NCBI RefSeq assembly: GCF_003725695.1 | Contig: NZ_RJSE01000007.1 | Coordinates: 186,001-250,000, forward strand | DNA length: 64,000 nt | Source of the DNA: Nocardioides marmoriginsengisoli | Lineage (GTDB): Bacteria; Actinomycetota; Actinomycetes; Propionibacteriales; Nocardioidaceae | Reading direction: 5' to 3' | Part shown: one piece after another, positions 52,850 to 62,365 of the stretch | Numbering within the stretch: the stretch's first letter is position 1 | How the letters are laid out: the number at the start of each line of letters is the position of its first letter | The notes under the pieces: model-generated | Seen by the model: only the letters and a program-made list of their open reading frames with translations | Told to the model about the DNA's origin: nothing | Database searches by the model: none | Translations under genes and position numbers: made by a program

Positions 52850-52926
52850 GCCGTCGTGACAACACGAGAGTTTGCTGGTTGCCTGAGCGAATCCTTGAGT
52901 TCAGTGCGGACCTGGTCGGAGGACAC

Positions 52927-53358
52927 ATGTCAGAAGGTCGAAGCTCCCGAACGGGCGACGTTCACGCTGTCATACACGACATCGAGGTATTCGACATCCA
53001 TGAACCAGGCGACTCCGGCACCGAAGGAGGATGCTTCTGCTACGAGGTGACCGCCACGGTCGGACATGTCGGTTCGCGCGGCGGAGACCACTTCATCGTG
53101 CGGGTCTGTTCGCCGAAATACGTCGCCAATCACTGGCAGGAGGTCAAGGGCATGTGGGGCCTGGTGCCGATGGTCAAGGGTGACGGCGAGGTCGTCTCGG
53201 GCACCGGCTTGTGGTTGACGGAGCAGTGGGACGAGGACGCGGTCACCGAGGCGATCAGGGCACTGGTGGCGCGGTCGAGCCCGGGTTCGACCTGGGCGGA
53301 GATCGGCGCCCGTATCGGCAGGTCGACGACCTGGGAGTTCGAGTACTACCGCGACTAG
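52927..53358 (+). CDS. Imm8-like immunity protein, orphan
   Basis: The 143-residue protein fits Immunity protein 8: an N-terminal HAVIHDIEVFDIHEP, central FCYEVTATVGHVGSRGGDHF and VRVCSPKYVANHWQEV, and the C-terminal TWAEIGARIGRSTTWEFEYY. Such proteins neutralise polymorphic or contact-delivered toxins. GGAGGA sits 4 bases upstream of ATG 52927. Codon use and base composition of the 5' part are less GC-rich than neighbours, consistent with transfer. No toxin gene lies next to it. Confidence 0.72.
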   Translation: MSEGRSSRTGDVHAVIHDIEVFDIHEPGDSGTEGGCFCYEVTATVGHVGSRGGDHFIVRVCSPKYVANHWQEVKGMWGLVPMVKGDGEVVSGTGLWLTEQWDEDAVTEAIRALVARSSPGSTWAEIGARIGRSTTWEFEYYRD

Positions 53359-53381
53359 CTCGTCGGCGGAGGTGACGAACC

Positions 53382-53729
53382 TCAGCCGGCGGGTTCAGGG
53401 ACGACCGCCGCGGGAGCGACCCCCAGCAACCCCTTGCGATCCGCGACAACCTCGAAGATCGCCGTGGCGAACGGCGGGATGCTCGCCGCGAACGCCAGCA
53501 GCGTCGTCTTCCAAGACCAGCCGAAAGCGTTCCGCGCGGTCAGCGAGACCAGCAGGTACGCGATGAAGATGCCGCCGTGGATCGGGCCGAAGATCTTCAC
53601 GCCCAGCTCGGTCGTCTCGGGGACGTACTTGATGTACATCCCGATCAGCAGGCCGAGCCAGGAGCAGGCCTCGGCGAAGGCGACGATGCGGAACCAGGTG
53701 CGTACGCGTGCGGGGTCGGTCACGGCCAC
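53382..53729 (-). CDS. DUF3817 small membrane protein
   Basis: The 115-residue protein has three to four membrane helices (WFRIVAFAEACSWLGLLIGM; FGPIHGGIFIAYLLVSL; TTLLAFAASIPPFATAIFEV) and the DUF3817 features YVPE and GPIHGGxFIAYL. Function unknown. GTG 53729 or 53723 is the likely start; the longer frame from 53789 lacks similarity. Confidence 0.82.
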   Translation of the reverse strand: MAVTDPARVRTWFRIVAFAEACSWLGLLIGMYIKYVPETTELGVKIFGPIHGGIFIAYLLVSLTARNAFGWSWKTTLLAFAASIPPFATAIFEVVADRKGLLGVAPAAVVPEPAG

Positions 53730-53745
53730 ACCGTAGCCGGGACGA

Positions 53746-55032
53746 TCAAGCGCGCTGGTCGGCAGGGGCTGCCCCGGGAAGGGCGGCAACTCCCAGCCAG
53801 CGGCAGGCGATCAGCGCCAGCTCCAGGTCGAGCCGATCCTCGTCCAGCGGTCGCCCGCGGGCCTCGACGGCACGATCGACCCGGTACTTCACGGTGTTCT
53901 TGTGCAGGTGGATCAGGGCGGCGGTGGCGGCGAAGCTGTTCCGTGTCGCGAGGAAGACGCGCAACGTGTCCCGCAACCGCTCCGCCCCCTCGGTGTCCTC
54001 GGCGAGCGCGCCGAGCGCCGAGCCGACCAGCCGACGGGTGCCGTCGAGATCGGCAGCGAGCAGTGCCGCGGCGCGGACCTCGGCGTCGCCGTACGCGGTC
54101 ACGGTCCCGGCGCGGTCCTGCGCCACCATCGCCACGGTCTGCGCACGGAGGGCGTCGAGGTGCGAGCGCCGGAAGCCGTCGGCGCCGGCGGCCGGGGTGC
54201 CGAGCGCGACGCGCAGCCCGTGGCTCTCCAGGTCCCCGAGCTCCTCGACGGCCGGTACGGCGCTGGTGCGTCCGAGCGGGATCCATCCCCAGGCCAGGGC
54301 GCGGTCCTGGGCGACGAAGAGCGGCGGGGCGGTGCTGCCGAGGGCGCGGCCGAGCCGGGCCAGCAGCTGCTCGAGGTCGCGCAGCTCGGAGCCGGACGCG
54401 CGTCCGTCCGGCCGCCACAGGACGGCGCCCACGTGGTGCTGCCGCAACCGGTAGCCGAGGGCGCTCTCCGCCGCCGACACGTCCGGTCCGGAGCCGTCGA
54501 GCAGGTCGCTGAGGACCGCCGCGCGCACCGTGTTGCGGTTGGCCAGCCAGCGTTCGCGCTCGGCCTCGTAGACGATCAGCACCTGCTCCGAGACGGCGTC
54601 GATGTAGCGGAAGGTGATCGCGATGAACGCCTGCCCAGCCGCGAGCGCGACCTGCGGGTCCGACTCCTCGGCGGCGATCCGGTCGAGGCTCCAGGCGGTC
54701 GCGTTCTCCTGGCCGAGTCGGTAGGCGCGCAGCAGCGCGCTCGACGAGATCCCGCGCTGGGCCAGCCGGCGGGCGTACTCGACAGCCGGCGGCGGTGCCT
54801 TCACCTCGGAGACCGGGATGTCGTACCGCACGACCTGCGCGATCGTCTCCAGGTTGCCCTCGATGCTGGCCCGGAGCAGCTCCAGGATCACCGGGTCGCC
54901 CTGGAGCTCGGTGATCGCGCCGGCGAGCGCGGTGTGCAGGTCTCCGGTGAGCGCGGCCAGGTTCTCGGTCATCCGGTCGGCGGTCGCGCCGACCCGTTCC
55001 GTCGTCCGGCGCTCGAAGTCGGGATCTGGCAT
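53746..55032 (-). CDS. PucR-family transcriptional regulator
   Basis: The 428-residue protein has an N-terminal sensory region (about 25-180, YDIPVSEVKAPPPAVEYARR), a GGDEF-like/CdaR middle and a C-terminal PucR-type HTH (about 350-405: TLRVFLATRNSFAATAALIH, KNTVKYRVDRAVEARG). ATG 55032 fits family starts. It is divergent from the acyl-CoA synthetase operon and probably regulates it. The ligand is unknown. Confidence 0.88.
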   Translation of the reverse strand: MPDPDFERRTTERVGATADRMTENLAALTGDLHTALAGAITELQGDPVILELLRASIEGNLETIAQVVRYDIPVSEVKAPPPAVEYARRLAQRGISSSALLRAYRLGQENATAWSLDRIAAEESDPQVALAAGQAFIAITFRYIDAVSEQVLIVYEAERERWLANRNTVRAAVLSDLLDGSGPDVSAAESALGYRLRQHHVGAVLWRPDGRASGSELRDLEQLLARLGRALGSTAPPLFVAQDRALAWGWIPLGRTSAVPAVEELGDLESHGLRVALGTPAAGADGFRRSHLDALRAQTVAMVAQDRAGTVTAYGDAEVRAAALLAADLDGTRRLVGSALGALAEDTEGAERLRDTLRVFLATRNSFAATAALIHLHKNTVKYRVDRAVEARGRPLDEDRLDLELALIACRWLGVAALPGAAPADQRA

Positions 55033-55153
55033 GGATTCATGGTCGCAGACCAACGGGGAACCCGAAACTGTGCACGTGAACCCCAATTCGGGAGCATTTG
55101 TTGGTCTCTGAGCACAATGTGGCCGGAAGGTGTGCGGGCCTAGCGTCACGGCC

Positions 55154-56635
55154 ATGAATCTTGACTACCTCCCCTGGCGGCGGGCCGCGAGCCTCGGAGA
55201 CCGGCCCTGCGTCCGCGACGAGCGGCAGCAGCTCAGCTACGACCAGTTCGCCTCCCGGGTCGATGCCGCGGCAGCGCAGTTCTCCGGTCTCGGCGTCGGT
55301 CCCGGATCGGTGGTCGCGGTGATGCTGCCGAACCGGGTCGAGCTGCTGGTCTCGATCGTCGCGGCCTGGCGGCTCGGTGCGGCGGCGACGCCGGTGAACC
55401 CGGCCCTGACCGCGGGCGAGGCCGATCACCAGATCGCGGATTCCGGGGCGGCCCTGGTGATCAACCTCGGCCCGGACGCGCCGCGTGCCGGGCGCACCGC
55501 GCTCGCTGTCGACGACCTGGCGACGGACGGGGGATCGGACCTCCCGCCCGCCAGCACCGGCGAGGGCGACCTGGCACTGCTGATCTACACCAGCGGCTCG
55601 ACCGGCCGGCCCAAGGGCGTGATGCTCAGCCACGGGAACCTCGGGTCGATGGCGCGGATGATGGTCGACCACATCGCCATCACCGAGGGCGACCACTGCC
55701 TGCTGGTGCTGCCGCTCTTCCACGCCAACGCGATCTGCGTCAGCTTCCTGTCGCCGATGCTCGCGGGCGCCCAACTCTCGATCCTGGCGGGCTTCCGGCC
55801 GACGGAGTTCCTGACCGCGATCGAGACCCTGCGGCCGACCTTCTTCTCCGCCGTACCGACGATCTACTCGATCCTGGCCAACCTGCCCGAGGACGTGGTC
55901 GCCGACACCTCGTCGGTCCGAGTGGCGATCTGCGGTGCCGCTCCGGCGCCGGCCACCCTGCTCGACCAGACCGAGCGGCGCTTCGGCTTCCCGATGATCG
56001 AGGGCTACGGCCTCTCCGAAGGCACCTGCGCCTCGACCTGCAACCCGCTCGACGGTCCGCGCAAGGCCGGCACCGTCGGGGTCGCGCTGCCCGGCCAGCT
56101 GGTCGCGGTGATGGGCCCGGACGGCGAGCTGCTCCCGGCCGGCGAGCGCGGCGAGGTGGTGATCCAGGGTGCCAACGTGATGCAGGGCTACCTGAACCGT
56201 CCCGAGGAGACGGCGGAGACGCTCGGCGACGGCTGGCTGCACACCGGCGACGTCGGCATCCTCGACGAGGACGGCTACCTGCGGCTGGTCGACCGGATCA
56301 AGGACCTGATCATCCGCGGCGGCGAGAACCTGTACCCCAAGGAGATCGAGGCGGCGCTGCTCAGCCACCCGGGCGTGGTCGAGGCCGCCGTCATCGGAGC
56401 CCCCGATCCCGTCTACGGCGAGGTCCCGGTCGCGTACGTCGGCCTGGCCCCGGGAGTGACCGTCGAGGTCGATGCCCTGACCAAGATCTGCACCGAGCAG
56501 CTGACCCGGGTCAAGGTCCCGATCAGCATCACCATCCTCGACAGCCTGCCGAAGAACGCCGTCGGCAAGATCGACAAACCAGCGGTCCGTGCCCAGCATG
56601 CCCTTGCTGCCGCCGTACCGGGACTAGGAGACTGA
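55154..56635 (+). CDS. AMP-forming acyl-CoA synthetase
   Basis: The 493-residue ANL-superfamily ligase has LLIYTSGSTGRPKGVMLSHG (P-loop), EGYGLSEGTCASTCNP, the DGWLHTGDVGILDEDGYLRL hinge and the C-terminal catalytic Lys in LPKNAVGKIDKP. It activates a carboxylic acid to its CoA thioester. ATG 55154 gives the normal family N-terminus. It is gene 1 of a three-gene operon; its TGA is 3 bp before the next ATG. Confidence 0.92.
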   Translation: MNLDYLPWRRAASLGDRPCVRDERQQLSYDQFASRVDAAAAQFSGLGVGPGSVVAVMLPNRVELLVSIVAAWRLGAAATPVNPALTAGEADHQIADSGAALVINLGPDAPRAGRTALAVDDLATDGGSDLPPASTGEGDLALLIYTSGSTGRPKGVMLSHGNLGSMARMMVDHIAITEGDHCLLVLPLFHANAICVSFLSPMLAGAQLSILAGFRPTEFLTAIETLRPTFFSAVPTIYSILANLPEDVVADTSSVRVAICGAAPAPATLLDQTERRFGFPMIEGYGLSEGTCASTCNPLDGPRKAGTVGVALPGQLVAVMGPDGELLPAGERGEVVIQGANVMQGYLNRPEETAETLGDGWLHTGDVGILDEDGYLRLVDRIKDLIIRGGENLYPKEIEAALLSHPGVVEAAVIGAPDPVYGEVPVAYVGLAPGVTVEVDALTKICTEQLTRVKVPISITILDSLPKNAVGKIDKPAVRAQHALAAAVPGLGD

Positions 56636-56638
56636 GTC

Positions 56639-58483
56639 ATGGGCTTCCTCGCGTTCAGCGATCCGCCGGTCGAGCCGGCGGAGTACTTCCGCAAGCCGTT
56701 CCTGGAGCGGATGCGGATCCTGACCACGGACTGGGTCGAGAACGGTTTCGGCACCCCGCGCTACATCCACTTGATCTACATCGCGAAGGTGCTGTTCCTC
56801 TACATCGGCCTCGGCCTGTTCCTGATCTCGCGGACCTCGGACCTCGGCTCGGTCTGGGACTTCAACGAGTGGTGGAACGAGCCGATCGTCTACCAGAAGC
56901 TGCTGGCCTGGACGATGTTCCTGGAGGCATTCGGGCTGGCCGGTACCTGGGGTCCGCTCTGCGGTCACTTCAAGCCGATGACCGGCGCGATCACCTACTG
57001 GGTCCGTCCCGGCACCATCCGGCTGGCGCCGTGGCCGGGCAAGGTGCCGCTGACCTCCGGTGACTCCCGGACCGTCGTCGACGTGCTCCTGTACGTCGGG
57101 CTGCTGGCGGCGCTGCTGACGGCATTCGTCCTCCCGGGCGTCGACAACGCCTCGATCCCGGCGTCGGTGCACGCGGAGGGCGGCCTGGTCCGGCCGTGGA
57201 TCCTGCTCACGGTGATCGGCCTGGCGGTGGCGCTCGGCCTGCGCGACAAGGTGATCTTCCTGGCGGCCCGCAGCGAGCAGTACCTGCCGGCGATGTTCTT
57301 CTGCGCCACCCTCGGCTTCACCGACATGATCATCGCGCTGAAGATGACGATCGTGATGGTGTGGCTCGGTGCCGGGGTCTCCAAGTTCGGCAACCACTTC
57401 GTCAACGTGGTCCCGACGATGGTGGCCAACGGGCCGTTCGTCCCACTCAAGAGCATCAGTCGTGCGCACTTCAAGGACGCGCCGAACGACCTGCGCCCCT
57501 CCGGCCTGGCCTGGTTCATGGCGCACATCGGCGGCACCACCGTCGAGCTGCTGATCCCGCTGACCCTGCTGCTCACCACCAACACCACGGTGGCGCTGCT
57601 GGGGGCGATCGCGATGGTGACCTTCCACCTCTTCATCACGTCGCTGTTCCCGCTGGCGGTGCCGCTGGAGTGGAACATCTTCTACGCCTTCGCCGCGGTC
57701 TTCCTCTTCGTCGGCTTCGACGCCGGCGACGGCTACGCGGTCTGGGACTTCTCGCACGGCTGGATGCTCCCGGTGATCGCGGTCGGGCTGGCGTTCTTCC
57801 CGGTGCTCGGCAACCTGCGTCCCGACCTGGTGTCGTTCCTGCCCTCGATGCGCCAGTACGCCGGCAACTGGGCGTCGGCGACCTGGGTGATGGCTCCCGG
57901 CGTCGAGGAGCGGCTCAACGAGCTGCCCAAGCCGGCCCCGAACCAGACCGACCAGCTGGTCGCGATGGGGTACGACGACGACTTCTCCGAGATCATGATC
58001 CAGAAGGCGATGGCCTGGCGGGCGATGCACAGCCAGGGGCGCGGCCTGTACTCGGTGATGATCCGGGAGTACGGGGACGACCTGGAGCGGTACACGTTGC
58101 GCGAGGCCGAGTTCGTCTGCAACACGTTGGTCGGCTGGAACTTCGGTGACGGGCACCTGCACGACGAGGGGCTGATCAGTGCGGTGCAGAAGCGGTTGCG
58201 GTTCGCGCCCGGCGAGCTGGTGGTGATCTTCGTGGAGTCGCAGCCGATCCACAAGAAGACCCAGGACTACCGGATCATCGACGCCGCGGTCGGAGTCGTC
58301 GAGCGCGGCACCTGGCTGGTCACCGACGCGGTCGCCGAGCAGCCGTGGCTGCCGAACGGGCCGATTCCGCTTGAGGTCACCTGGCGCGATCCGGCGTACG
58401 TCCGGCCGGCGGTAGCTGCGGTCGCCTCGGTACCCTCGGTGGGAGAGGCCTCGAAACCCCCCACTCCCGAGGCAGGACAGTGA
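56639..58483 (+). CDS. DUF3556 membrane protein
   Basis: The 614-residue protein has about nine membrane helices (about 45-420) and the DUF3556 hallmarks (FRKPFLERMRILTTDWVENG, YIHLIYIAKVLFLYIGLGLF) with a C-terminal cytoplasmic domain. It is widespread in mycobacteria and nocardioforms; function unknown, though association with acyl-CoA synthetase and desaturase-like genes suggests lipid work. The following GTG overlaps its stop. Confidence 0.85.
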   Translation: MGFLAFSDPPVEPAEYFRKPFLERMRILTTDWVENGFGTPRYIHLIYIAKVLFLYIGLGLFLISRTSDLGSVWDFNEWWNEPIVYQKLLAWTMFLEAFGLAGTWGPLCGHFKPMTGAITYWVRPGTIRLAPWPGKVPLTSGDSRTVVDVLLYVGLLAALLTAFVLPGVDNASIPASVHAEGGLVRPWILLTVIGLAVALGLRDKVIFLAARSEQYLPAMFFCATLGFTDMIIALKMTIVMVWLGAGVSKFGNHFVNVVPTMVANGPFVPLKSISRAHFKDAPNDLRPSGLAWFMAHIGGTTVELLIPLTLLLTTNTTVALLGAIAMVTFHLFITSLFPLAVPLEWNIFYAFAAVFLFVGFDAGDGYAVWDFSHGWMLPVIAVGLAFFPVLGNLRPDLVSFLPSMRQYAGNWASATWVMAPGVEERLNELPKPAPNQTDQLVAMGYDDDFSEIMIQKAMAWRAMHSQGRGLYSVMIREYGDDLERYTLREAEFVCNTLVGWNFGDGHLHDEGLISAVQKRLRFAPGELVVIFVESQPIHKKTQDYRIIDAAVGVVERGTWLVTDAVAEQPWLPNGPIPLEVTWRDPAYVRPAVAAVASVPSVGEASKPPTPEAGQ

Positions 58484-59904
58484 CCACAGCGGTAGTAGTC
58501 GGCAGCGGACCGAACGGTCTCGCCGGCGCGGTCCGGCTCGCGCAGGCCGGGCTCGAGGTCACCGTCCTGGAGGCCGCCGAGACCGCCGGCGGCGGTGCCC
58601 GGACGACGGAACGGATCGTGCCGGGGCTGCTGCACGACGACTGCTCGGCGTTCCACCCGACCGGGATCACCTCGCCGTACTTCTCCACTCTCGGCCTGCA
58701 CGCGCACGGGTTGCGCTGGCTCTGGCCGGAGGTCGACCTCGCGCACCCGCTCGACGACGGCCGGGCCGGAGTGGTCACCCGCGACTTCGCGGACACCGAC
58801 GCGACCCTCGGCGCCGACGCGAAGTCCTGGCGCCGGGTGTTCGAGCCGCTGGCGCGGAACTTCGACAAGATCGTCGTGGACGCGATGGGTCCGGCCGTGC
58901 ACGTGCCGAAGCACCCGATCGCGTTCGGTCGCTTCGGCCCGCAGGCGCTCGCTCCGGCGACCTGGACGATGCGGCACTGGAAGGACGACCCGGCGCGGGC
59001 GCTCTACACCGGCGTCGCCGCGCACGCCTTCGGGAGGCTGGACACGCCGCTCAGCGGATCGGTCGGGCTGATGCTGACGGCGGCCGGGCACCGGGCCGGG
59101 TGGCCGGTCGCGGAGGGCGGCTCGCAGTCGATCGCGAACGCGCTGATCTCGCTGCTGACGAGCCTCGGCGGGACGGTACGGACGGGGACGCGGGTGACCT
59201 CGCGGGCCCAGCTCCGCGACCTGGTCGGCTTCGACCCGGACGTCGTCCTGCTCGACCTGGCCCCGGCCGGAGTCCTGGACGTCCTCGGTGACGAGCTGCC
59301 CGGGCGGGTACGCCGCGCCTTCCGCCGCTACGAGTACGGCCCGGCCGTGCACAAGGTCGACTACGCGATCGAGGGCGACGTCCCGTGGACCAACGAGAAC
59401 TGCCGGCGCGCGGGCACCCTGCACCTGGGCGGCACTGCCGAGGAGATCGTGACGATCGAAGGGGCCACCGCGCGCGGCGAGATGCCGGAGCGCCCGTTCG
59501 CGCTGATCGGTCAGCAGTACCTCGCCGACCCGTCGCGCTCGGCCGGATCGATCAACCCGCTCTGGGCCTACGCGCACGTGCCGGCCGGGTACACCGGTGA
59601 TGCGACCGAGGCCCTGACCGCGCAGATCGAACGCTTCGCCCCGGGGTTCCGCGACCGCATCGTCGGCACCTTCGTCCGCTCGGCGTCCGACATGGCGTCG
59701 TACAACGCGAACTACGTCGGTGGCGACATCGGCGCCGGCGCGAACAACGCCCGCCAGATCCTGTTCCGTCCCCGCGCCGCCCCCAATCCCTACTCGCTCG
59801 GGATCAAGGGCGTGTACCTCTGCTCGTCCGCCGCCGCGCCGGGTGGGGGAGTGCACGGGATGTGCGGGTTCAACGCGGCGGAGACGGCGCTGAAGCGGTT
59901 GTAG
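58480..59904 (+). CDS. FAD-dependent phytoene-desaturase-like oxidoreductase
   Basis: The 474-residue flavoprotein has the Rossmann FAD motif VVVGSGPNGLAGAVRLAQAG (about 5-24), ETAGGGARTTE and the C-terminal GVYLCSSAAAPGGGVHGMCG. This layout is that of the phytoene desaturase/CrtI-like superfamily members that isomerise or oxidise lipids (retinol saturase-type). GTG 58480 overlaps the DUF3556 stop. It is the last gene of the operon. Confidence 0.88.
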   Translation: MTTAVVVGSGPNGLAGAVRLAQAGLEVTVLEAAETAGGGARTTERIVPGLLHDDCSAFHPTGITSPYFSTLGLHAHGLRWLWPEVDLAHPLDDGRAGVVTRDFADTDATLGADAKSWRRVFEPLARNFDKIVVDAMGPAVHVPKHPIAFGRFGPQALAPATWTMRHWKDDPARALYTGVAAHAFGRLDTPLSGSVGLMLTAAGHRAGWPVAEGGSQSIANALISLLTSLGGTVRTGTRVTSRAQLRDLVGFDPDVVLLDLAPAGVLDVLGDELPGRVRRAFRRYEYGPAVHKVDYAIEGDVPWTNENCRRAGTLHLGGTAEEIVTIEGATARGEMPERPFALIGQQYLADPSRSAGSINPLWAYAHVPAGYTGDATEALTAQIERFAPGFRDRIVGTFVRSASDMASYNANYVGGDIGAGANNARQILFRPRAAPNPYSLGIKGVYLCSSAAAPGGGVHGMCGFNAAETALKRL

Positions 59905-59957
59905 CGGCGACGCCGTACCAACCCGAGCGCCGAACCAACCCGGACGTCGAGCTGCCC

Positions 59958-59987
59958 CCGGACGTCGAGCCTGTCGAGACGCGGTGA
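59958..59987. repeat. Dispersed 30-bp repeat, copy 2
   Basis: A 30-base stretch identical to 40073-40102, starting CCGGACGTCGAGCCTGTCGA, again between convergent genes. A partial copy (CGGACGTCGAGC) precedes it at 59941-59952. Confidence 0.8.
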
Positions 59988-59996
59988 GGCACGCGC

Positions 59997-61670
59997 CTAC
60001 CGGACCGCGCGCGCCTTCTTGACGACGCGGACGAGCGTCGCGTAGCCGGGCCGCTTGAGCGTGATCCGGACGCCGATCGACCGCCCCTTGTTGGCCTTCA
60101 CCAGCTTGTAGGTCGCGCTCCTGGCAGCCGGAATCGGCAGCCCTCGTCGCAGCCACTGGTAGGTGACGACCGCGCCAGGGGTGGTCCGCGGCGGGACGGC
60201 GCGCATCGTCCGTCCGACCTTCAAGGTGCCGAGGAGCGACGGCGCGGAGGTGAGCCGGAAGAGTCCGGCTGCGATGGGCGCGGTTGCCGGGCTCGGAACG
60301 GTTGTCGCGGTCAGTCCGGCATGCTGCGCGGTGACGCGGACCGTGATCGTCTTGCCGAGATCGGCGGCAACGAGAGCGTAGGACTTCTGAACGGCTCCCG
60401 GGATGATCGCGCCGTTGCGCAGCCACTGACGAGTCGTGGTTGCGGTGGTCGGCCGCCAGGTGCCGTCGCCGGCGGTCAGGACCGAGCCGACGCGCCGGGT
60501 GCCGCTGATCGAGGGGGCGGTCTTGGTGATCACGTCGACCTGGTCGAGGGTGAGGTCGATGTTCGGGGTGACCTGGTTGGTGCTGACGGTGATTTCCTGC
60601 GCGGCGGCCGCGGTGGTCGCGTCGGGCCAGTACTTGTTCCGGAAGTGGGAGTCCGCCGGGTAGGCGACGAGTCGGTAGGTGCCCTGCTGGGGGGCGAGGA
60701 TCGAGTAGGTGCCGTCGGCCGCAGTTCGAGGCATCTCGTCGAAGGGGCCCAGGCCCTCGTTGACCCAGTTGTTGCCGGCCTTGCGGAAGATGACGATCCG
60801 GGTCCCTTCCACCGGGGTGCCGTCGGTCGCGCTGGTCACCTTTCCGGTGATGCGTCCGAGCGGGAGCAGGCCGGTCGGGTTGATGTCGGCCGTGGTGTTC
60901 GCCGCGGTCACGGTCACCGGCGTGGCCGCCGCGGAGGTCGTCTGTCCTTGCCACCAGCCCTCGACCTTGGAGAGCCGCGTGTAGAAGTGGAGGAGGTAGG
61001 AGCCCGCCGCCAGTCCGTCGATCGTGTAGCTGCCGTCGTCCTCGATCCACGCGGTGTTGGCCAAGAACCTGCCCAACGGGTACGTCGGGTCAGTCACCCA
61101 GGCTTCGACGATGCCGTCGCGGAAGCCGCCGGGAGTGGAGGCCGTTACCTGTGCGACGGTGCCGGTGATCTTGCCTTCCACGGCGAGCTCGGGGTTGAGG
61201 GTGGTCAGCTGGTCGGGCTCGACCGTGACCGTCGTCGAGTCCTGGCGGGTCAGGGAGTCCTGCCACCACTCGCCTGCCCACTGGGTGTAGCCGACCCTGA
61301 AGTACACCTTGTACTCGCCCGACGGGAGCGCGATCGCGAACTTCCCGTTGGCGTCGGTGTTGACGAACCGGCACGCGGCTTCGATCTCACAGGCGTCGCC
61401 GGCGAGTGAGTCGTCGGGAGCAACGACCGTGGGATCGAGCGGGTAGACGGAGACGAAGCTGGCGCCGCCGACTTGGCCCTCGAGGGACACGGTGCCGTCG
61501 ATCCCTTGGGTCACCTCGGGTTCGGGCGCAGCCTGGGACACGCCCGCAGGCACCAGCAGAACGCCGAGGGACACCACCAGCGCGGTGATCAGGCGGAGGG
61601 TCCGGTGGCTGCCACGGGGGTTGCGGTCGGCAGCTCCCGTAGCGGGATTCGCCGGCAGAGCAGTAGCCAT
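59997..61670 (-). CDS. Secreted multi-domain beta-sandwich protein (carboxypeptidase-regulatory-like)
   Basis: The 557-residue protein has a signal peptide (about 25-47, LITALVVSLGVLLVPAGVSQ). Three carboxypeptidase-regulatory-like/CNA-B-type modules follow (about 55-380, GSYLLHFYTRLSKVEGWWQG; GRITGKVTSATDGTPVEGTR). Two tandem bacterial modules come next (about 390-555, APSISGTRRVGSVLTAGDG with GTWRP..TRQWLRNG, and APSLLGTLKVGRTMRAVPP). No catalytic motif is seen. It is likely a surface or matrix protein. The C-terminus is Arg/Lys-rich. Confidence 0.8.
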   Translation of the reverse strand: MATALPANPATGAADRNPRGSHRTLRLITALVVSLGVLLVPAGVSQAAPEPEVTQGIDGTVSLEGQVGGASFVSVYPLDPTVVAPDDSLAGDACEIEAACRFVNTDANGKFAIALPSGEYKVYFRVGYTQWAGEWWQDSLTRQDSTTVTVEPDQLTTLNPELAVEGKITGTVAQVTASTPGGFRDGIVEAWVTDPTYPLGRFLANTAWIEDDGSYTIDGLAAGSYLLHFYTRLSKVEGWWQGQTTSAAATPVTVTAANTTADINPTGLLPLGRITGKVTSATDGTPVEGTRIVIFRKAGNNWVNEGLGPFDEMPRTAADGTYSILAPQQGTYRLVAYPADSHFRNKYWPDATTAAAAQEITVSTNQVTPNIDLTLDQVDVITKTAPSISGTRRVGSVLTAGDGTWRPTTATTTRQWLRNGAIIPGAVQKSYALVAADLGKTITVRVTAQHAGLTATTVPSPATAPIAAGLFRLTSAPSLLGTLKVGRTMRAVPPRTTPGAVVTYQWLRRGLPIPAARSATYKLVKANKGRSIGVRITLKRPGYATLVRVVKKARAVR

Positions 61671-61788
61671 GTGCGTGATTTCCTCAGGTCCGAGAACGAC
61701 GGGTACGTCGCCGCGACCCTAACCTTTTGGGGCGATTCGTGCCGTATTCGATCCACCGGTCGTCCCCGGCAGGACCCGACGTCCGGGC

Positions 61789-62313
61789 TCAGGCCGGCTT
61801 CAGGCCGGTGCGGTGCCGCTGCGCCAGCTCGGCGTAGTACGGCGGGTTCGCGTCCACCCAGAACTGCGCCATCGTGCCCTCGATCGGCTTCTTGACCTGG
61901 GCCGGCGTACCGGCGGCGAGGACGCCCGGCGGGATCTGCGTCTCCGGGCTGACCAGCGATCCGGCGGCGACCATCGAACCGGCGCCGAGCCGGGTGCCGT
62001 CGAGCATGGTGCTGCCGTTGCCGAGCAGCGCCTTCTCCTCGAGCACGCCGCCGTGCAGGATGCAGCTGTGCGCGACGGTGGCACCGGGACCGACCTCGAT
62101 GACCGCGTCGGGGGCACCGTGCAGGACCGAGTTGTCCTGCACGTTCGCGCCCTCGCGGATCACGATCGTGCAGATGTCCGCGCGCAGCACCGCGCCGTAC
62201 CAGACGCTGGCGCCCTTCTCGACGGTGACGTCGCCGATCAGGGTGGCGGTCGGGGCGATGAACGCCTCGGGGTGGACGGTGGGGCGCTTGCCCTCGAAAT
62301 CGAACAGGTTCAC
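61789..62313 (-). CDS. Gamma-class carbonic anhydrase family protein
   Basis: The 174-residue left-handed beta-helix protein has many hexapeptide repeats (TLIGDVTVEKGASVWYGAVL, VQDNSVLHGAPDAVIEVGPG, VAHSCILHGG). The histidines in NSVLHG and VAHSCILHG match the zinc-binding set. It should interconvert CO2 and bicarbonate or be a related acyltransferase-like scaffold. Its start is ATG 62313. Confidence 0.9.
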   Translation of the reverse strand: MNLFDFEGKRPTVHPEAFIAPTATLIGDVTVEKGASVWYGAVLRADICTIVIREGANVQDNSVLHGAPDAVIEVGPGATVAHSCILHGGVLEEKALLGNGSTMLDGTRLGAGSMVAAGSLVSPETQIPPGVLAAGTPAQVKKPIEGTMAQFWVDANPPYYAELAQRHRTGLKPA

Positions 62314-62365
62314 CCCGGGAGGCTACTGCTCCCTCGTACGCCGACCTGCGAATGTCGCGGGTGGG

